DNA of 12,804 bases, taken from assembly GCA_024653385.1 (NCBI GenBank), contig JANLFZ010000039.1:1-12804 (forward strand), in the 5' to 3' direction. Made by a program: the position numbers and the translations under genes. Shown in pieces: positions 5,649 through 12,804 of this stretch. Origin of the DNA: Thermoguttaceae bacterium. Lineage in GTDB: Bacteria; Planctomycetota; Planctomycetia; Pirellulales; Thermoguttaceae. Under the pieces are notes generated by a model, which saw only the letters and a program-made list of their open reading frames with translations, was not told the origin of the DNA and did no database searches. Each line of letters begins with the position of its first letter. The first letter of the stretch is position 1.

Positions 5649-7670
5649 TCAAAGCCTGCCACACTTGCGGCGCGGCCGCACCAGTCCTTGGGCGTCCCAT
5701 CCGAGGATCGCCGGAATGCCGCGGAACTCGATCGTGCAGTCCTCCAGAACGCCGGCCGTCGGCCGGGCCAGGCGCAGCCGCCAGATTTCGCCCTGCGCGG
5801 CGGCATCGCGCGTCGCGCGGAACGATTGGGGCTCGGCGATATCGAGTCTCTCCCAACGTTTGACACCCGCGGCATCGAAAATGGCGGCCGAAACCCGCTC
5901 GGCTTCGCCCTCGCCGCTTAACCGTATGCCGAATTCCCGCGTGCCGGGCGGCACGTCGAAGTAGAACTCGCCCGTGGTCCCCAGCAGGTGGATTCGTCCC
6001 GACTGGCCGGCAATACACACGCGATGGCTCGACGAAAGCAGGCGCACGGTGTGTGTCGCGGGGCGGCAGGCGATGTGGAACACGCCGCTCTCGGCAGCGG
6101 TGAAGCGGACCTCGCCTTCCTTGCGGAAATCGATCACGCCCTGTTGGACCTCCTTGCCCGACGGACCCGTGACGCGCACCACCAGCGGCTTTCCCTCGGA
6201 CCGGCCCACCGGCTCGTGTGCCAGACGGAGCGAAACGGTTTCTCCCTGGTTGGCCGTCAGCAGATACAGGGCCTCGCCGCGCAAGCGGTGCGCGGGCAGC
6301 GCGCGCGTCGCCGGGGCCGATCCGCCGCCCATCGGCTCGAACCGCGCGCCGTCCAATAGCACGGGGCGCAGGCTGTAGATGGGGTCGGTGGGCATCCAGC
6401 GGTCCACCAGAGTCTGGTCCAGCCGGTGGATTGTCTCCCCTTTGCCGCGACGCACGACGAGCGTGCCTCTCAAGTCGCGCACCCGCACCCCCGCGCGGTC
6501 GTCGAACTTCATGAGCGGCCGATCGACCCGCTCGACCAGCGTGCAATCGACGAACTCGACGCCACCCACGTCGTCGAGGTCGTCCGGCCGCGCGCTGAAC
6601 AGGATGGGCGCGGCGGCCGCGGGACGCTCGGCCGGGTCGGCGATGGTCGTGCGCACGAAGCGCAGGGTCGCCCCGCCGGGCGGCTTCGAGCCGATGTTCA
6701 CGCCGGCATGGCCGACGTCCTCGAACCGGCAGTTGACGAACTCGATCGTGCCCTTGACCGGCCCGGCCTTGCCGCAGCTTGTCACGATGCTTGCCGAGCG
6801 GGCGTTGGTGCCCCGGGTGATACAGTCCTCGACGCGGATCGACACCGGAGCGGAGGTCCCGTCGAGCGGCCGCGCGTAGATGTGTAGCGCGTAGCCCTGG
6901 TTGTTCTCGATCACGCAACGGCGCATCACGCAATCGACCAGTCGTTCGCTTGCGTGGTTGGGCTCGAAGTCGATCCCCGCCGCCGGTGGTGTACCCGCCG
7001 TGTCCTTGAGCGTGCAATTCTCGATCAAGAGGCCCTCGGCCGTGATCACGCTGATTCCCTGGCGGTAGTTGCGGTCGCAGGTCACCTCGCGGATCGTCAC
7101 ATTGCGATTCGTCTGGCCCTTTGGGCCGGCACCGAGGTAGATACCGTCGCCGCCGCTTTCGGCAAGCACAAGCCCCGTGATCGTCACGTTGGTGCAGCCG
7201 CAGATCGACAGCACGTGCCGCCATTCGGCCTTGGCGTACGGCGGGCCGGCGTAATCCGCACGGCGCATCTGAAGGGTCGCCCCGGGGCCGGTGAGCTTGA
7301 CGTTCGACTTGCCCACGGCACGGAACAGGGCATCGCTCGGCCCGCGAAACGATCCCTTCTTGGCCAGGACCACGGCGCCGGGCTCGAAGAACACCTCCTG
7401 GTCGCCGGCCAGCTCGATGGACTCGACGATCCAGGGGCCGGGCATCTTTTCGACGACGACCCTCGCGGCTTTGGAGCGGATGGCCGCCTGAAGGGCGGCC
7501 GTCGCGTCGTCGGGATGGTAGCCCCACCAGGACGCGCGCGCCGTGGTGCGCTTTCCCGCGAGGACCTCGGCGATCGCCTGGTCGTTCCGCGCGATTTCGG
7601 CGGCCTTCCCGCATGCCGCGACCGCGGCAAGCGCGACCAGAACCGCGTGTGCAAGTCGAGTGGTCCACAT
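5649..7670 (-). CDS. Secreted right-handed parallel beta-helix protein
   Basis: This 673-residue exported protein has an N-terminal signal (MWTTRLAHAVLVALAAVAAC). It can be read two ways: a Sec signal cleaved near residue 24, or a lipobox V17-A18-A19-C20 that would make it a lipoprotein. Residues about 45-135 resemble the opening of pectate-lyase-like proteins (HPDDATAALQAAI, then SIELAGDQEVFFEPGAVV). Residues about 135-400 carry repeated coils such as NVTITGLVLAESGGDGIYL and LIENCTLKD, the pattern of parallel beta-helix repeats. Residues about 440-673 look beta-rich and may form a sandwich domain. The family includes polysaccharide lyases, glycosidases and epimerases, so a polysaccharide substrate is likely but unproven; I cannot assign catalytic residues. 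The ATG at 7670 has a good SD (GGAGGA, 7679-7684). The gene starts 40 bp after the symporter stop and is probably co-transcribed with it. Confidence 0.85.
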   Translation of the reverse strand: MWTTRLAHAVLVALAAVAACGKAAEIARNDQAIAEVLAGKRTTARASWWGYHPDDATAALQAAIRSKAARVVVEKMPGPWIVESIELAGDQEVFFEPGAVVLAKKGSFRGPSDALFRAVGKSNVKLTGPGATLQMRRADYAGPPYAKAEWRHVLSICGCTNVTITGLVLAESGGDGIYLGAGPKGQTNRNVTIREVTCDRNYRQGISVITAEGLLIENCTLKDTAGTPPAAGIDFEPNHASERLVDCVMRRCVIENNQGYALHIYARPLDGTSAPVSIRVEDCITRGTNARSASIVTSCGKAGPVKGTIEFVNCRFEDVGHAGVNIGSKPPGGATLRFVRTTIADPAERPAAAAPILFSARPDDLDDVGGVEFVDCTLVERVDRPLMKFDDRAGVRVRDLRGTLVVRRGKGETIHRLDQTLVDRWMPTDPIYSLRPVLLDGARFEPMGGGSAPATRALPAHRLRGEALYLLTANQGETVSLRLAHEPVGRSEGKPLVVRVTGPSGKEVQQGVIDFRKEGEVRFTAAESGVFHIACRPATHTVRLLSSSHRVCIAGQSGRIHLLGTTGEFYFDVPPGTREFGIRLSGEGEAERVSAAIFDAAGVKRWERLDIAEPQSFRATRDAAAQGEIWRLRLARPTAGVLEDCTIEFRGIPAILGWDAQGLVRPRRKCGRL

Positions 7671-7710
7671 GTCGATGGTCCTCCAAGCATCGTCATTCGG
7701 GGGCAGATTC

Positions 7711-9522
7711 TCATCGTCCGATTTGCATCAATGCCCAGGCCAAGAGTACCAATGCTCCCACGGAGCCCCAGGCGAGGACGAACCCGACGAGGTCTTCGCG
7801 GTAGCGGCGGAAGAAGCCATGCCAACGTCTGCGCGTGAGCCAACCGGGTAGGTCGAGCAGGATGAGATCTTGGCCGCGGTCGGCGGCCGGGGGCTTGGGC
7901 GCGCCTTCGGGCAAGCCCTCGCCGTCGGTCGAGCGTGCCTGGTTGTCGAAGAAGCGGGCGATGCGTTGGGGGTCTTCGGGACGCGTGAGCAGGCTTCCCA
8001 GGACGAAGGCAACCGCGCCGGCGGCCATGGCCCAGGCGAACGGCATGGCCGACCACTTGTAGACGATCTGGAGATGGCCGCTGGCAAGGAAGGGGGCAAG
8101 CCGGCCGTCGTGCCAGGCGGCCACGAGTTGATCCCAGGCGGCGCCCAAAGTCGCTGGGGCGTCTCCAGAGCGGCAGGTCATCAGATAGCCCAAGGCATAG
8201 TACACGCCAAACGCCACCAGCGTACCGGCCAGCGCTCCCGCGCGGTTGGCCCGTTTCCAGAGGAACCCGCCAAGGATCATGATGCCCATCAACGCGGCGA
8301 TCGTCTCGGTGAACAGGAAGGCCTGAAGCACCTCCCTGACGTACAGACCGAACAGCACGCCGGCCACGGTCAACCCCAGTCCCGAAAGGCGGCCTACCCA
8401 GAGCAGTTCGCGGTCGCCGGCATGGGGTCGGAAGTAGGCGCGGTAGAGGTTGCGTGTGAAGAGGGCCCCCGTGTTGACCATGAAGTTCGAACAGGTCGAC
8501 ATGTTGGCGGCCAACACACAGGCCACGATCAGGCCGACCAGCCCCGGCCCGAGCAGGTGCAGGCAGGCGTACCCGAAAGCGGCCTCCGGGTCCTTCAGGA
8601 GATGGCCCCGCTGGAGGACCGTCGCGGCGACGATCAGGCCGGTCCATGCCCACCCGATCGTGCAGAGCCGCTTGACGAATGAGCCGTAGGTTTGCCCGAC
8701 GCGTCCGGCCCGCTCGGTGCGCCCGGTTGCGTTCATCGTGAGGATGTGCGGTTGCGCGGTGATGCCCACCAGTCCGTTGAGCGAGAGCATCGCGATGGTG
8801 AAGGCATCGATGCGGCTGGCCTCGTTGTACAGGTCGAAGAAGTCGGGGAAGTCGGCTGCCAGGGTGGCACGCATCCCGGCGAAGCCCCCCACCTCGGCCA
8901 GTCCGAAGGGAATCAGCAGGAACGATAAGACGATGATCAGGAATCCCTGCACGAAATCGGTATAGGCCGAGGCCACCAGGCCGCCGACGAAACTATACAG
9001 CAGAAAGGCCGCGGTCATCGCCAGGACCACGCCGTTGGCTGAGATGATCTCGCCGCCGGTGGCGACCGAGATCGCCTTGCCGGCCCCCTTGAGCATCGCC
9101 CCCTGGTTGAACACGAAGAAGGCGATGGCGTACACGGTGTAAAGCAAGGCCAGCCCCCGGCCGTAACGTTCCTCGACAATCTCGCCGATCGTCGTCTTCT
9201 CGGCCCGACGGTACCATGGCGCCATCAGCCAGTAGAACGGCGTGATGAGCATGTTCTTCCACTGGTACCAGATCGTGGCGAAGCCGAACTGGTAGGCGGA
9301 GCCGGCCTGGGCCACGGGGTTCTCGGCGTTCGTGCCCGTGCCGAACGATTGGCCGATCATCACCCACCAGGGCAACTGCCGGTCGCCCAGAAAGTAGCCG
9401 CCGCTGGAGCGGATTTTTCGCGAGACCCACAGGCCGAAGGCCGTGATCGCGACGAAGTACCCGACGAGCACGCACCAATCGAGTTCGGTGAATCGGGCGG
9501 CGGAAGAGGGCATCGGCGGCAT
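7711..9522 (-). CDS. Sodium:solute symporter (SSS family, SLC5-like)
   Basis: The 603-residue polytopic membrane protein drives solute uptake with the sodium gradient. Family marks are the first membrane segment (LDWCVLVGYFVAITAFGLW, about 14-32), GYFLGDRQLPWW (42-53), the Y176-Q192 segment containing VGGLVASAYTDFVQ, and the later segment NMSTCSNFMVNTGALFTRNL, which lines up with the TM8 region of vSGLT. About 13-15 membrane segments are visible. A hydrophilic stretch near the C-terminus (RSTDGEGLPEGAPKPP) precedes a final hydrophobic helix. The substrate could be a sugar, sugar acid or other small solute; the neighbouring beta-helix protein favours a carbohydrate. The frame extends to a TTG at 9585, but that triplet is part of a candidate -35 box, so ATG 9522 (or 9513) is the better start. 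No SD is visible. Confidence 0.92.
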   Translation of the reverse strand: MPPMPSSAARFTELDWCVLVGYFVAITAFGLWVSRKIRSSGGYFLGDRQLPWWVMIGQSFGTGTNAENPVAQAGSAYQFGFATIWYQWKNMLITPFYWLMAPWYRRAEKTTIGEIVEERYGRGLALLYTVYAIAFFVFNQGAMLKGAGKAISVATGGEIISANGVVLAMTAAFLLYSFVGGLVASAYTDFVQGFLIIVLSFLLIPFGLAEVGGFAGMRATLAADFPDFFDLYNEASRIDAFTIAMLSLNGLVGITAQPHILTMNATGRTERAGRVGQTYGSFVKRLCTIGWAWTGLIVAATVLQRGHLLKDPEAAFGYACLHLLGPGLVGLIVACVLAANMSTCSNFMVNTGALFTRNLYRAYFRPHAGDRELLWVGRLSGLGLTVAGVLFGLYVREVLQAFLFTETIAALMGIMILGGFLWKRANRAGALAGTLVAFGVYYALGYLMTCRSGDAPATLGAAWDQLVAAWHDGRLAPFLASGHLQIVYKWSAMPFAWAMAAGAVAFVLGSLLTRPEDPQRIARFFDNQARSTDGEGLPEGAPKPPAADRGQDLILLDLPGWLTRRRWHGFFRRYREDLVGFVLAWGSVGALVLLAWALMQIGR

Positions 9523-9556
9523 CCGCGGGGGATCTGCGGGAAAGGGCGACAAGAGC

Positions 9557-9585
9557 CTTATACCGCCGCCCCATTGCCGGGCCAA
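9557..9585 (-). promoter_or_regulatory. Candidate sigma70 promoter of the symporter gene
   Basis: On the minus strand TTGGCC (9585-9580) and TATAAG (9562-9557) are separated by exactly 17 bp. The -10 matches 5 of 6 consensus bases and the -35 matches TTG. The start point would fall near 9550, leaving about 28 nt before ATG 9522. The beta-helix gene 40 bp downstream would share this transcript. The promoter lies between the small-protein gene and the symporter, so the two need not form one operon. Confidence 0.45.
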
Positions 9586-9627
9586 GAGGCCCCCGCGTCA
9601 TTTGCCGCGCACACGCCGTCGGCCGGC

Positions 9628-9816
9628 CTAGACCACCGCGACCGGCCGAATCCGCTCCAGCAGGCTGCGGATCATCTCGCGCCGCGTGCGGAGATCCTCA
9701 CGGAAACTCGACGTGCGCGTGTGGTGGATCTCCACCGGCAGTTCCTGAAGTTCGCGTTCCAACAGTTCGGCCACGAGGGCCCATTCCGCTTCGGTCAGCC
9801 TGGGTTGCTCGGCCAT
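9628..9816 (-). CDS. Small conserved-looking hypothetical protein (62 aa)
   Basis: From the ATG at 9816 the product is 62 residues, starting MAEQPRLTEAEWALVAELLE, then RELQELPVEIHHTRTSSFRE and a basic helical end (RREMIRSLLERIRPVAVV). The SD GAGGTG (9822-9827) sits 5 bases upstream of the ATG and decides this start. It looks like an all-alpha, charged, cytoplasmic protein. I have the impression of a widespread small hypothetical family with the ELPVEIHHT segment, but I cannot name it. The frame stays open to 10014 and the extension includes a hydrophobic stretch (FLLATAGPCSICLVGIGLVAG), so a longer membrane-anchored form cannot be excluded. The gene ends 105 bp upstream of the symporter start on the same strand. 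Confidence 0.65.
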   Translation of the reverse strand: MAEQPRLTEAEWALVAELLERELQELPVEIHHTRTSSFREDLRTRREMIRSLLERIRPVAVV

Positions 9817-10059
9817 GGTACACCTCGCCGCTGAGATGGGGGAACAAAGGAATCCAAGAGCCATCGGGCAGTCCCGCGACTGGCGCAGCCAAGTCCGGCC
9901 CGCGACAAGGCCGATTCCGACGAGGCAGATCGAACACGGGCCGGCGGTCGCCAGGAGAAACCGCACCGCTTCCATCCGACACACTATGCTATGGGCCCCT
10001 GGAAACGCGGGCAACCCCTCGCTCGAACCGCGGCTTGCGTCTCCCCTCGTTTCGGTTGC

Positions 10060-10088
10060 TTCTCAGGGAGGGGAGGCCCCGGTATAAT
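10060..10088 (+). promoter_or_regulatory. Sigma70-type promoter of the sugar-binding protein gene
   Basis: TATAAT at 10083-10088 is a perfect -10 box, rare in such GC-rich DNA. TTCTCA at 10060-10065 is a 4-of-6 match to the -35 at exactly 17 bp. Transcription would start near 10095, giving a leader of about 78 nt. The 266 bp between the small-protein start (9816) and this -10 box hold no other gene that I can support. Confidence 0.6.
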
Positions 10089-10172
10089 GGGCACTTTCGG
10101 GCCGGGCGATGCCTGTCCCCGGCAATGCGCCCGGCACGCCCGCAATCTATACTCTTCTTGGGGAGGCAATCC

Positions 10173-11105
10173 GTGAAGCGCACGCGGTTGACCAGCACTC
10201 TCATTGCGGCTTGCGGCATCGCCCTCGCTACCGCCTTGGCGGGCTGCCAGCCCGCCGAGCAGGGCCGGGTCTTCGGGGTTACCTTCCAGACCATGAACAA
10301 CCCCTTCTTCGTCGACCTGAACGATGGAATTCGGGAGGTCGTCGAAGCCCACGGCGACCGGCTCGTCACCCTCGACGCGCAGTTCAACAGCGCCAAACAG
10401 CTCAAAGACATCGCCGACCTGACCGGTATGAGGAACATGGCCTGCATCTTCATCAATCCGGTGAACTGGGAGGGGATCACGGGCAGCCTCCTCCAGGCCA
10501 GAACGAAGGGCATTCCCTGCATCGTGGTCGATGCCCCGGCCAAGGACAAGGACCTCGTGCTCTCGACAGTCGCTTCCGACAACGTGCAGGCGGGCCGTCT
10601 GGCGGCCGAGGCGCTGGCGAAGGTCAAACCGAAGGCCAAGGTGGTCATCCTCCATCACTCGGTCAACAAGGCTTGTATCGACCGCGTCGAGGGATTCACC
10701 GAGGTCGCCCGCAAGTCCGGCATGGAGATCCTTGAAACCCAAGAGGGCAAAGGGCGCACCGACGAAGCCCGCCGGGTCATGCTCGATCTGCTCGGCCGGC
10801 ACAAGACCCTCGATGCCGTGTTTCCCATCAATGACCCGAGCGCGCTGGGGGCCATCTCGGCCCTCGAATCCACCGGCCGCCTGAAGGACGTGTCGGTGGT
10901 GACGGTCGACGGGTCCCAGGAGGGAATCAGGGCGATCCTGGACGGCAAGCTCCTATCGACCTCGGCGCAGTTTCCACGGGAGATCGGACGGATCGCCGCC
11001 GAGAAAGCGTACGATCACCTGGCGGGCAAGCCGGTCGAGAAGGACGTGGTCGTCCGTGTCGAGTTGATCACCCGGGAGAACGCCGACGCCTTCCTGAAGA
11101 AGTGA
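10173..11105 (+). CDS. Sugar-binding lipoprotein, ABC-type substrate-binding protein (RbsB-like)
   Basis: The 310-residue protein starts at GTG 10173, set by a strong SD (GGGGAGG, 10160-10166). A lipoprotein signal ends in LAGC with C25 as the lipidated residue. The rest is a type I periplasmic binding fold (Peripla_BP_4). Against E. coli ribose-binding protein, recalled from memory, the ligand contacts N43, F45 and F46 (in NNPFF), D120, R171, N220, D246 and Q266 are kept. The Arg after the conserved Asp is Ala here (A121), and the Phe near residue 192 is absent. That predicts a pyranose- or pentose-like ligand with altered specificity. It would deliver sugar to an ABC permease or a sensor, but no permease or ATPase gene lies beside it. 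It has its own promoter 85 bp upstream. Confidence 0.9.
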   Translation: MKRTRLTSTLIAACGIALATALAGCQPAEQGRVFGVTFQTMNNPFFVDLNDGIREVVEAHGDRLVTLDAQFNSAKQLKDIADLTGMRNMACIFINPVNWEGITGSLLQARTKGIPCIVVDAPAKDKDLVLSTVASDNVQAGRLAAEALAKVKPKAKVVILHHSVNKACIDRVEGFTEVARKSGMEILETQEGKGRTDEARRVMLDLLGRHKTLDAVFPINDPSALGAISALESTGRLKDVSVVTVDGSQEGIRAILDGKLLSTSAQFPREIGRIAAEKAYDHLAGKPVEKDVVVRVELITRENADAFLKK

Positions 11106-11157
11106 CTGCCCGGGAGCACGCTTGGGCTATTCGCTGCTCGGACGCGATGCGAACCAG

Positions 11158-12804
11158 ATGAAGAGGACCGACGAGGACAAACCGCCCCAGCGGCAGTCCG
11201 GTGCGACGGAACTGCGGCTGACCCTCTCCGAACTGGCGCAGGCCATTCGCGCCCGGGAACCTGCCGCGCGGCTCGTGGTGCCGAGGATTCTGCGCCGGGT
11301 CATTCTCGAACACCGCGAGGTGACGGCGTGGGGGTTCCGAGTGCCCCACCGCAAGAGCTACGCGATCGCTTCGCAACCGCTCTTGGAGATTGCCGACCGC
11401 GACGAATTGGGGTTGGAGCCCGACGAGCCGTTGCCGGCCCGGATGATCCTCTTGCCCTCTCCTGATCCGGCTCTCTTGGCGGAATTGCCGGCCGGCGAGG
11501 TTCTGTTGCGGTACTGGCGTCTGTTGTTTCACGCGCGCGTTCACGTGGCGATGGACGAGCGGGCGGCCGAGGGCGACCTCACGGCCGGCGCGTTGCGCCA
11601 GCGGATTTGCCAACTCGGCCCGGCGACATTCGAGGAGATTCGCGAGGTCCTCCACCAGGAGGGTTTTCTCCTGCCGCCGCGCGACGACCGGGAGGCGTAC
11701 CTCGAATTCGCGGCGGTGTATCTCGAGCTGCGGTACTTTGCACCGGACCTTTTGCGCTGGTATTTTCCCACGGTCGAGCGCTTCGACCGGATCGACGCCG
11801 TGTTGGCGCAGGACCTTGACGCTTGGGCGCTCTACGAGGCGACCCGACCGGACGGCGCCGCGGTGCCGCCGGACCTGCCCGAACCCGCTCCATCGGCCCC
11901 GTCGGATCCGTGGTCCGCTCGCGACGAGGCGGGCGGCGTCCTGCCCGACAAGCCCGAGCCGCCCGGCAGCGGACGTCCCTCGGAACGCAAGTATCGCCGG
12001 CTCTCGAGCCGGGCCGAGCGGGCCGCTGCGGTGGGGAACCACGTGCGGGCCGCGATGCTCTGCGTGAAGGCCCAGCGGGTCGCCCCGCGCCAACTCGCCG
12101 GTCCGGCCCGCGATGCCGTGCGAGCCCAAGTCGACCACTTGGTGCGGCGACTCAAGGACGCGCTGGACCTCGACGACTCCGGCCCGCAGCCGTGGCGCGA
12201 TTCCCTGGCCGCCCTGGTCGAGCTGGCGCCGCGCGGGATGTGGACGGCCGAGGCGCGGCTGCTCTACGACCTCCAGAAGGCCTGCGCCGACCACGAACGC
12301 GAGATCCACGCCAGCGACCTGGTCGAGTGGGTCCTTTCGCTGGGCAAACGACCGATCCATCGGCCCTTGCCCAGTCTGCGCGACGTGCTCTTGTCGAAAC
12401 ACCTCCGCAGCGCGCAGCGACGCCTGCCGGCCGTGCGGCTTACCGGGAAGCAGCGCCGGCATCTGGCCGAGCTGATTCGCGAGGGCATCGATCGCGTCGA
12501 AACGCGGATCCGCCACCGGTTCCGGCCGCAGATCGAGCGCGTGCTCGACGAGGTGGGTCTCGTGCCGGCGAATCTGCCGGAGCGCGTCGCCCGGGCAAAG
12601 CTCGTCGAGGAATTGCTCGACCGGATTGCCGAGCGGGGCTACATCACGATGGGCGACTTCCGCGACGCCATCTCTCGGAACAACCTCAAGTTGCCCGACT
12701 TCGCCCGGGCCGCCGACCTGCTCCGCGGCGACCAGTTGCTCCAGGTCGACCGCTGGTTGTCGACCGAACTCGACGGCGTGTATCACCGGGGCGAGTTCTA
12801 TCGG
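11158..12804 (+). CDS. Large unidentified protein, 3' end beyond the window
   Basis: The plus-strand frame from ATG 11158 is open for 549 codons to the window edge with no stop, so the gene is incomplete. Codon use (G/C third positions) and amino-acid composition look like real coding. The visible part has an N-terminal alpha/beta region (about 1-230), starting with ELRLTLSELAQAIRARE. An Ala/Pro/Asp-rich linker spans about 231-275. An Arg/Leu-rich, largely helical region follows (about 276-549) with YRRLSSRAERAAAVGNHVRA and GDFRDAISRNNLKLPDF. No membrane segment, ATPase loop or catalytic motif is visible. I cannot name a family; it has the look of a planctomycete-restricted protein. An in-frame TTG at 11122 with GGGAG at 11112-11116 is an alternative start adding 12 residues. 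The 52-bp gap after the binding-protein gene has no terminator, so co-transcription is likely. Confidence 0.8.
   Translation, partial: MKRTDEDKPPQRQSGATELRLTLSELAQAIRAREPAARLVVPRILRRVILEHREVTAWGFRVPHRKSYAIASQPLLEIADRDELGLEPDEPLPARMILLPSPDPALLAELPAGEVLLRYWRLLFHARVHVAMDERAAEGDLTAGALRQRICQLGPATFEEIREVLHQEGFLLPPRDDREAYLEFAAVYLELRYFAPDLLRWYFPTVERFDRIDAVLAQDLDAWALYEATRPDGAAVPPDLPEPAPSAPSDPWSARDEAGGVLPDKPEPPGSGRPSERKYRRLSSRAERAAAVGNHVRAAMLCVKAQRVAPRQLAGPARDAVRAQVDHLVRRLKDALDLDDSGPQPWRDSLAALVELAPRGMWTAEARLLYDLQKACADHEREIHASDLVEWVLSLGKRPIHRPLPSLRDVLLSKHLRSAQRRLPAVRLTGKQRRHLAELIREGIDRVETRIRHRFRPQIERVLDEVGLVPANLPERVARAKLVEELLDRIAERGYITMGDFRDAISRNNLKLPDFARAADLLRGDQLLQVDRWLSTELDGVYHRGEFYR

Noticed and set aside
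5581..7686. Minus-strand frame joined upstream to the antitoxin, which would give a 764-residue protein
   Set aside because: The upstream part lies in a different frame of the beta-helix gene and is Arg/Gly-rich noise. The SD and ATG at 5580 define the true antitoxin start.
7184..8653. Minus-strand frame of 489 codons within the symporter and beta-helix region
   Set aside because: It is an alternative frame of two well-supported genes, with Arg/Pro-rich composition.
9817..10014. N-terminal extension of the 62-residue small protein
   Set aside because: The SD GAGGTG is properly spaced only for the ATG at 9816. The extension is Cys/Arg-rich and looks like intergenic sequence, although its hydrophobic stretch keeps a little doubt.
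11068..12786. Long minus-strand open frame (572 codons)
   Set aside because: It is antisense to the plus-strand gene at 11158-12804. Its product is rich in His, Arg, Gly and Gln with no hydrophobic core pattern, typical of a shadow frame in GC-rich DNA, and it overlaps the end of the binding-protein gene.
1..12804. CRISPR arrays, tRNA or rRNA genes, insertion sequences, phage genes
   Set aside because: No spaced direct repeats of array type, no cloverleaf or conserved rRNA stretches, and no transposase or integrase motif were seen. The only direct repeats are the 7-bp tract and the in-gene Gly/Pro blocks.

Overview
The window is GC-rich chromosomal DNA from a bacterium, most likely a planctomycete of the Pirellulales type. 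That placement is inference. It rests on the gene order rpmE-prfA-prmC, large lineage-specific proteins, Gly/Pro/Tyr/Met-rich linkers, a Na+/solute symporter beside a secreted beta-helix protein, and uneven Shine-Dalgarno (SD) strength. No rRNA, tRNA, CRISPR array, insertion sequence or phage gene was seen.

Layout. (1) 1-2480, plus strand: the 3' tail of an unidentified gene, then a 774-residue single-pass membrane protein with three Gly/Pro repeat blocks. (2) 2481-5266, plus: a translation cluster. It holds ribosomal protein L31 (rpmE) with a candidate sigma70 promoter, release factor 1 (prfA), and the RF1 glutamine methyltransferase (prmC). The prfA-prmC gap carries a 7-bp tandem repeat with the G3N4 pattern of a G-quadruplex. 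(3) 5291-9816, minus, convergent with prmC: in transcription order a 62-residue small protein, a Na+/solute symporter with its own candidate promoter, a secreted right-handed beta-helix protein, an intact RelE/ParE-type antitoxin, and only the first ~35 codons of its toxin, cut off 24 bp past the prmC stop. (4) 10060-12804, plus: a good sigma70 promoter, a lipoprotein sugar-binding protein resembling ribose-binding protein, and a large unidentified gene that stays open to the end of the window.

How the genes work together. PrmC methylates the GGQ glutamine of RF1, so the translation cluster pairs an enzyme with its substrate. The symporter and beta-helix protein look like a small uptake-and-processing unit for carbohydrate, but the substrate cannot be read from the sequence. 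The binding protein has no ABC permease or ATPase beside it here; it is followed instead by the unidentified gene. The least explained items are the repeat-rich membrane protein, the open-ended C-terminal gene, the truncated toxin-antitoxin pair and the G-rich repeat. I see no clearly new defence or mobile system.
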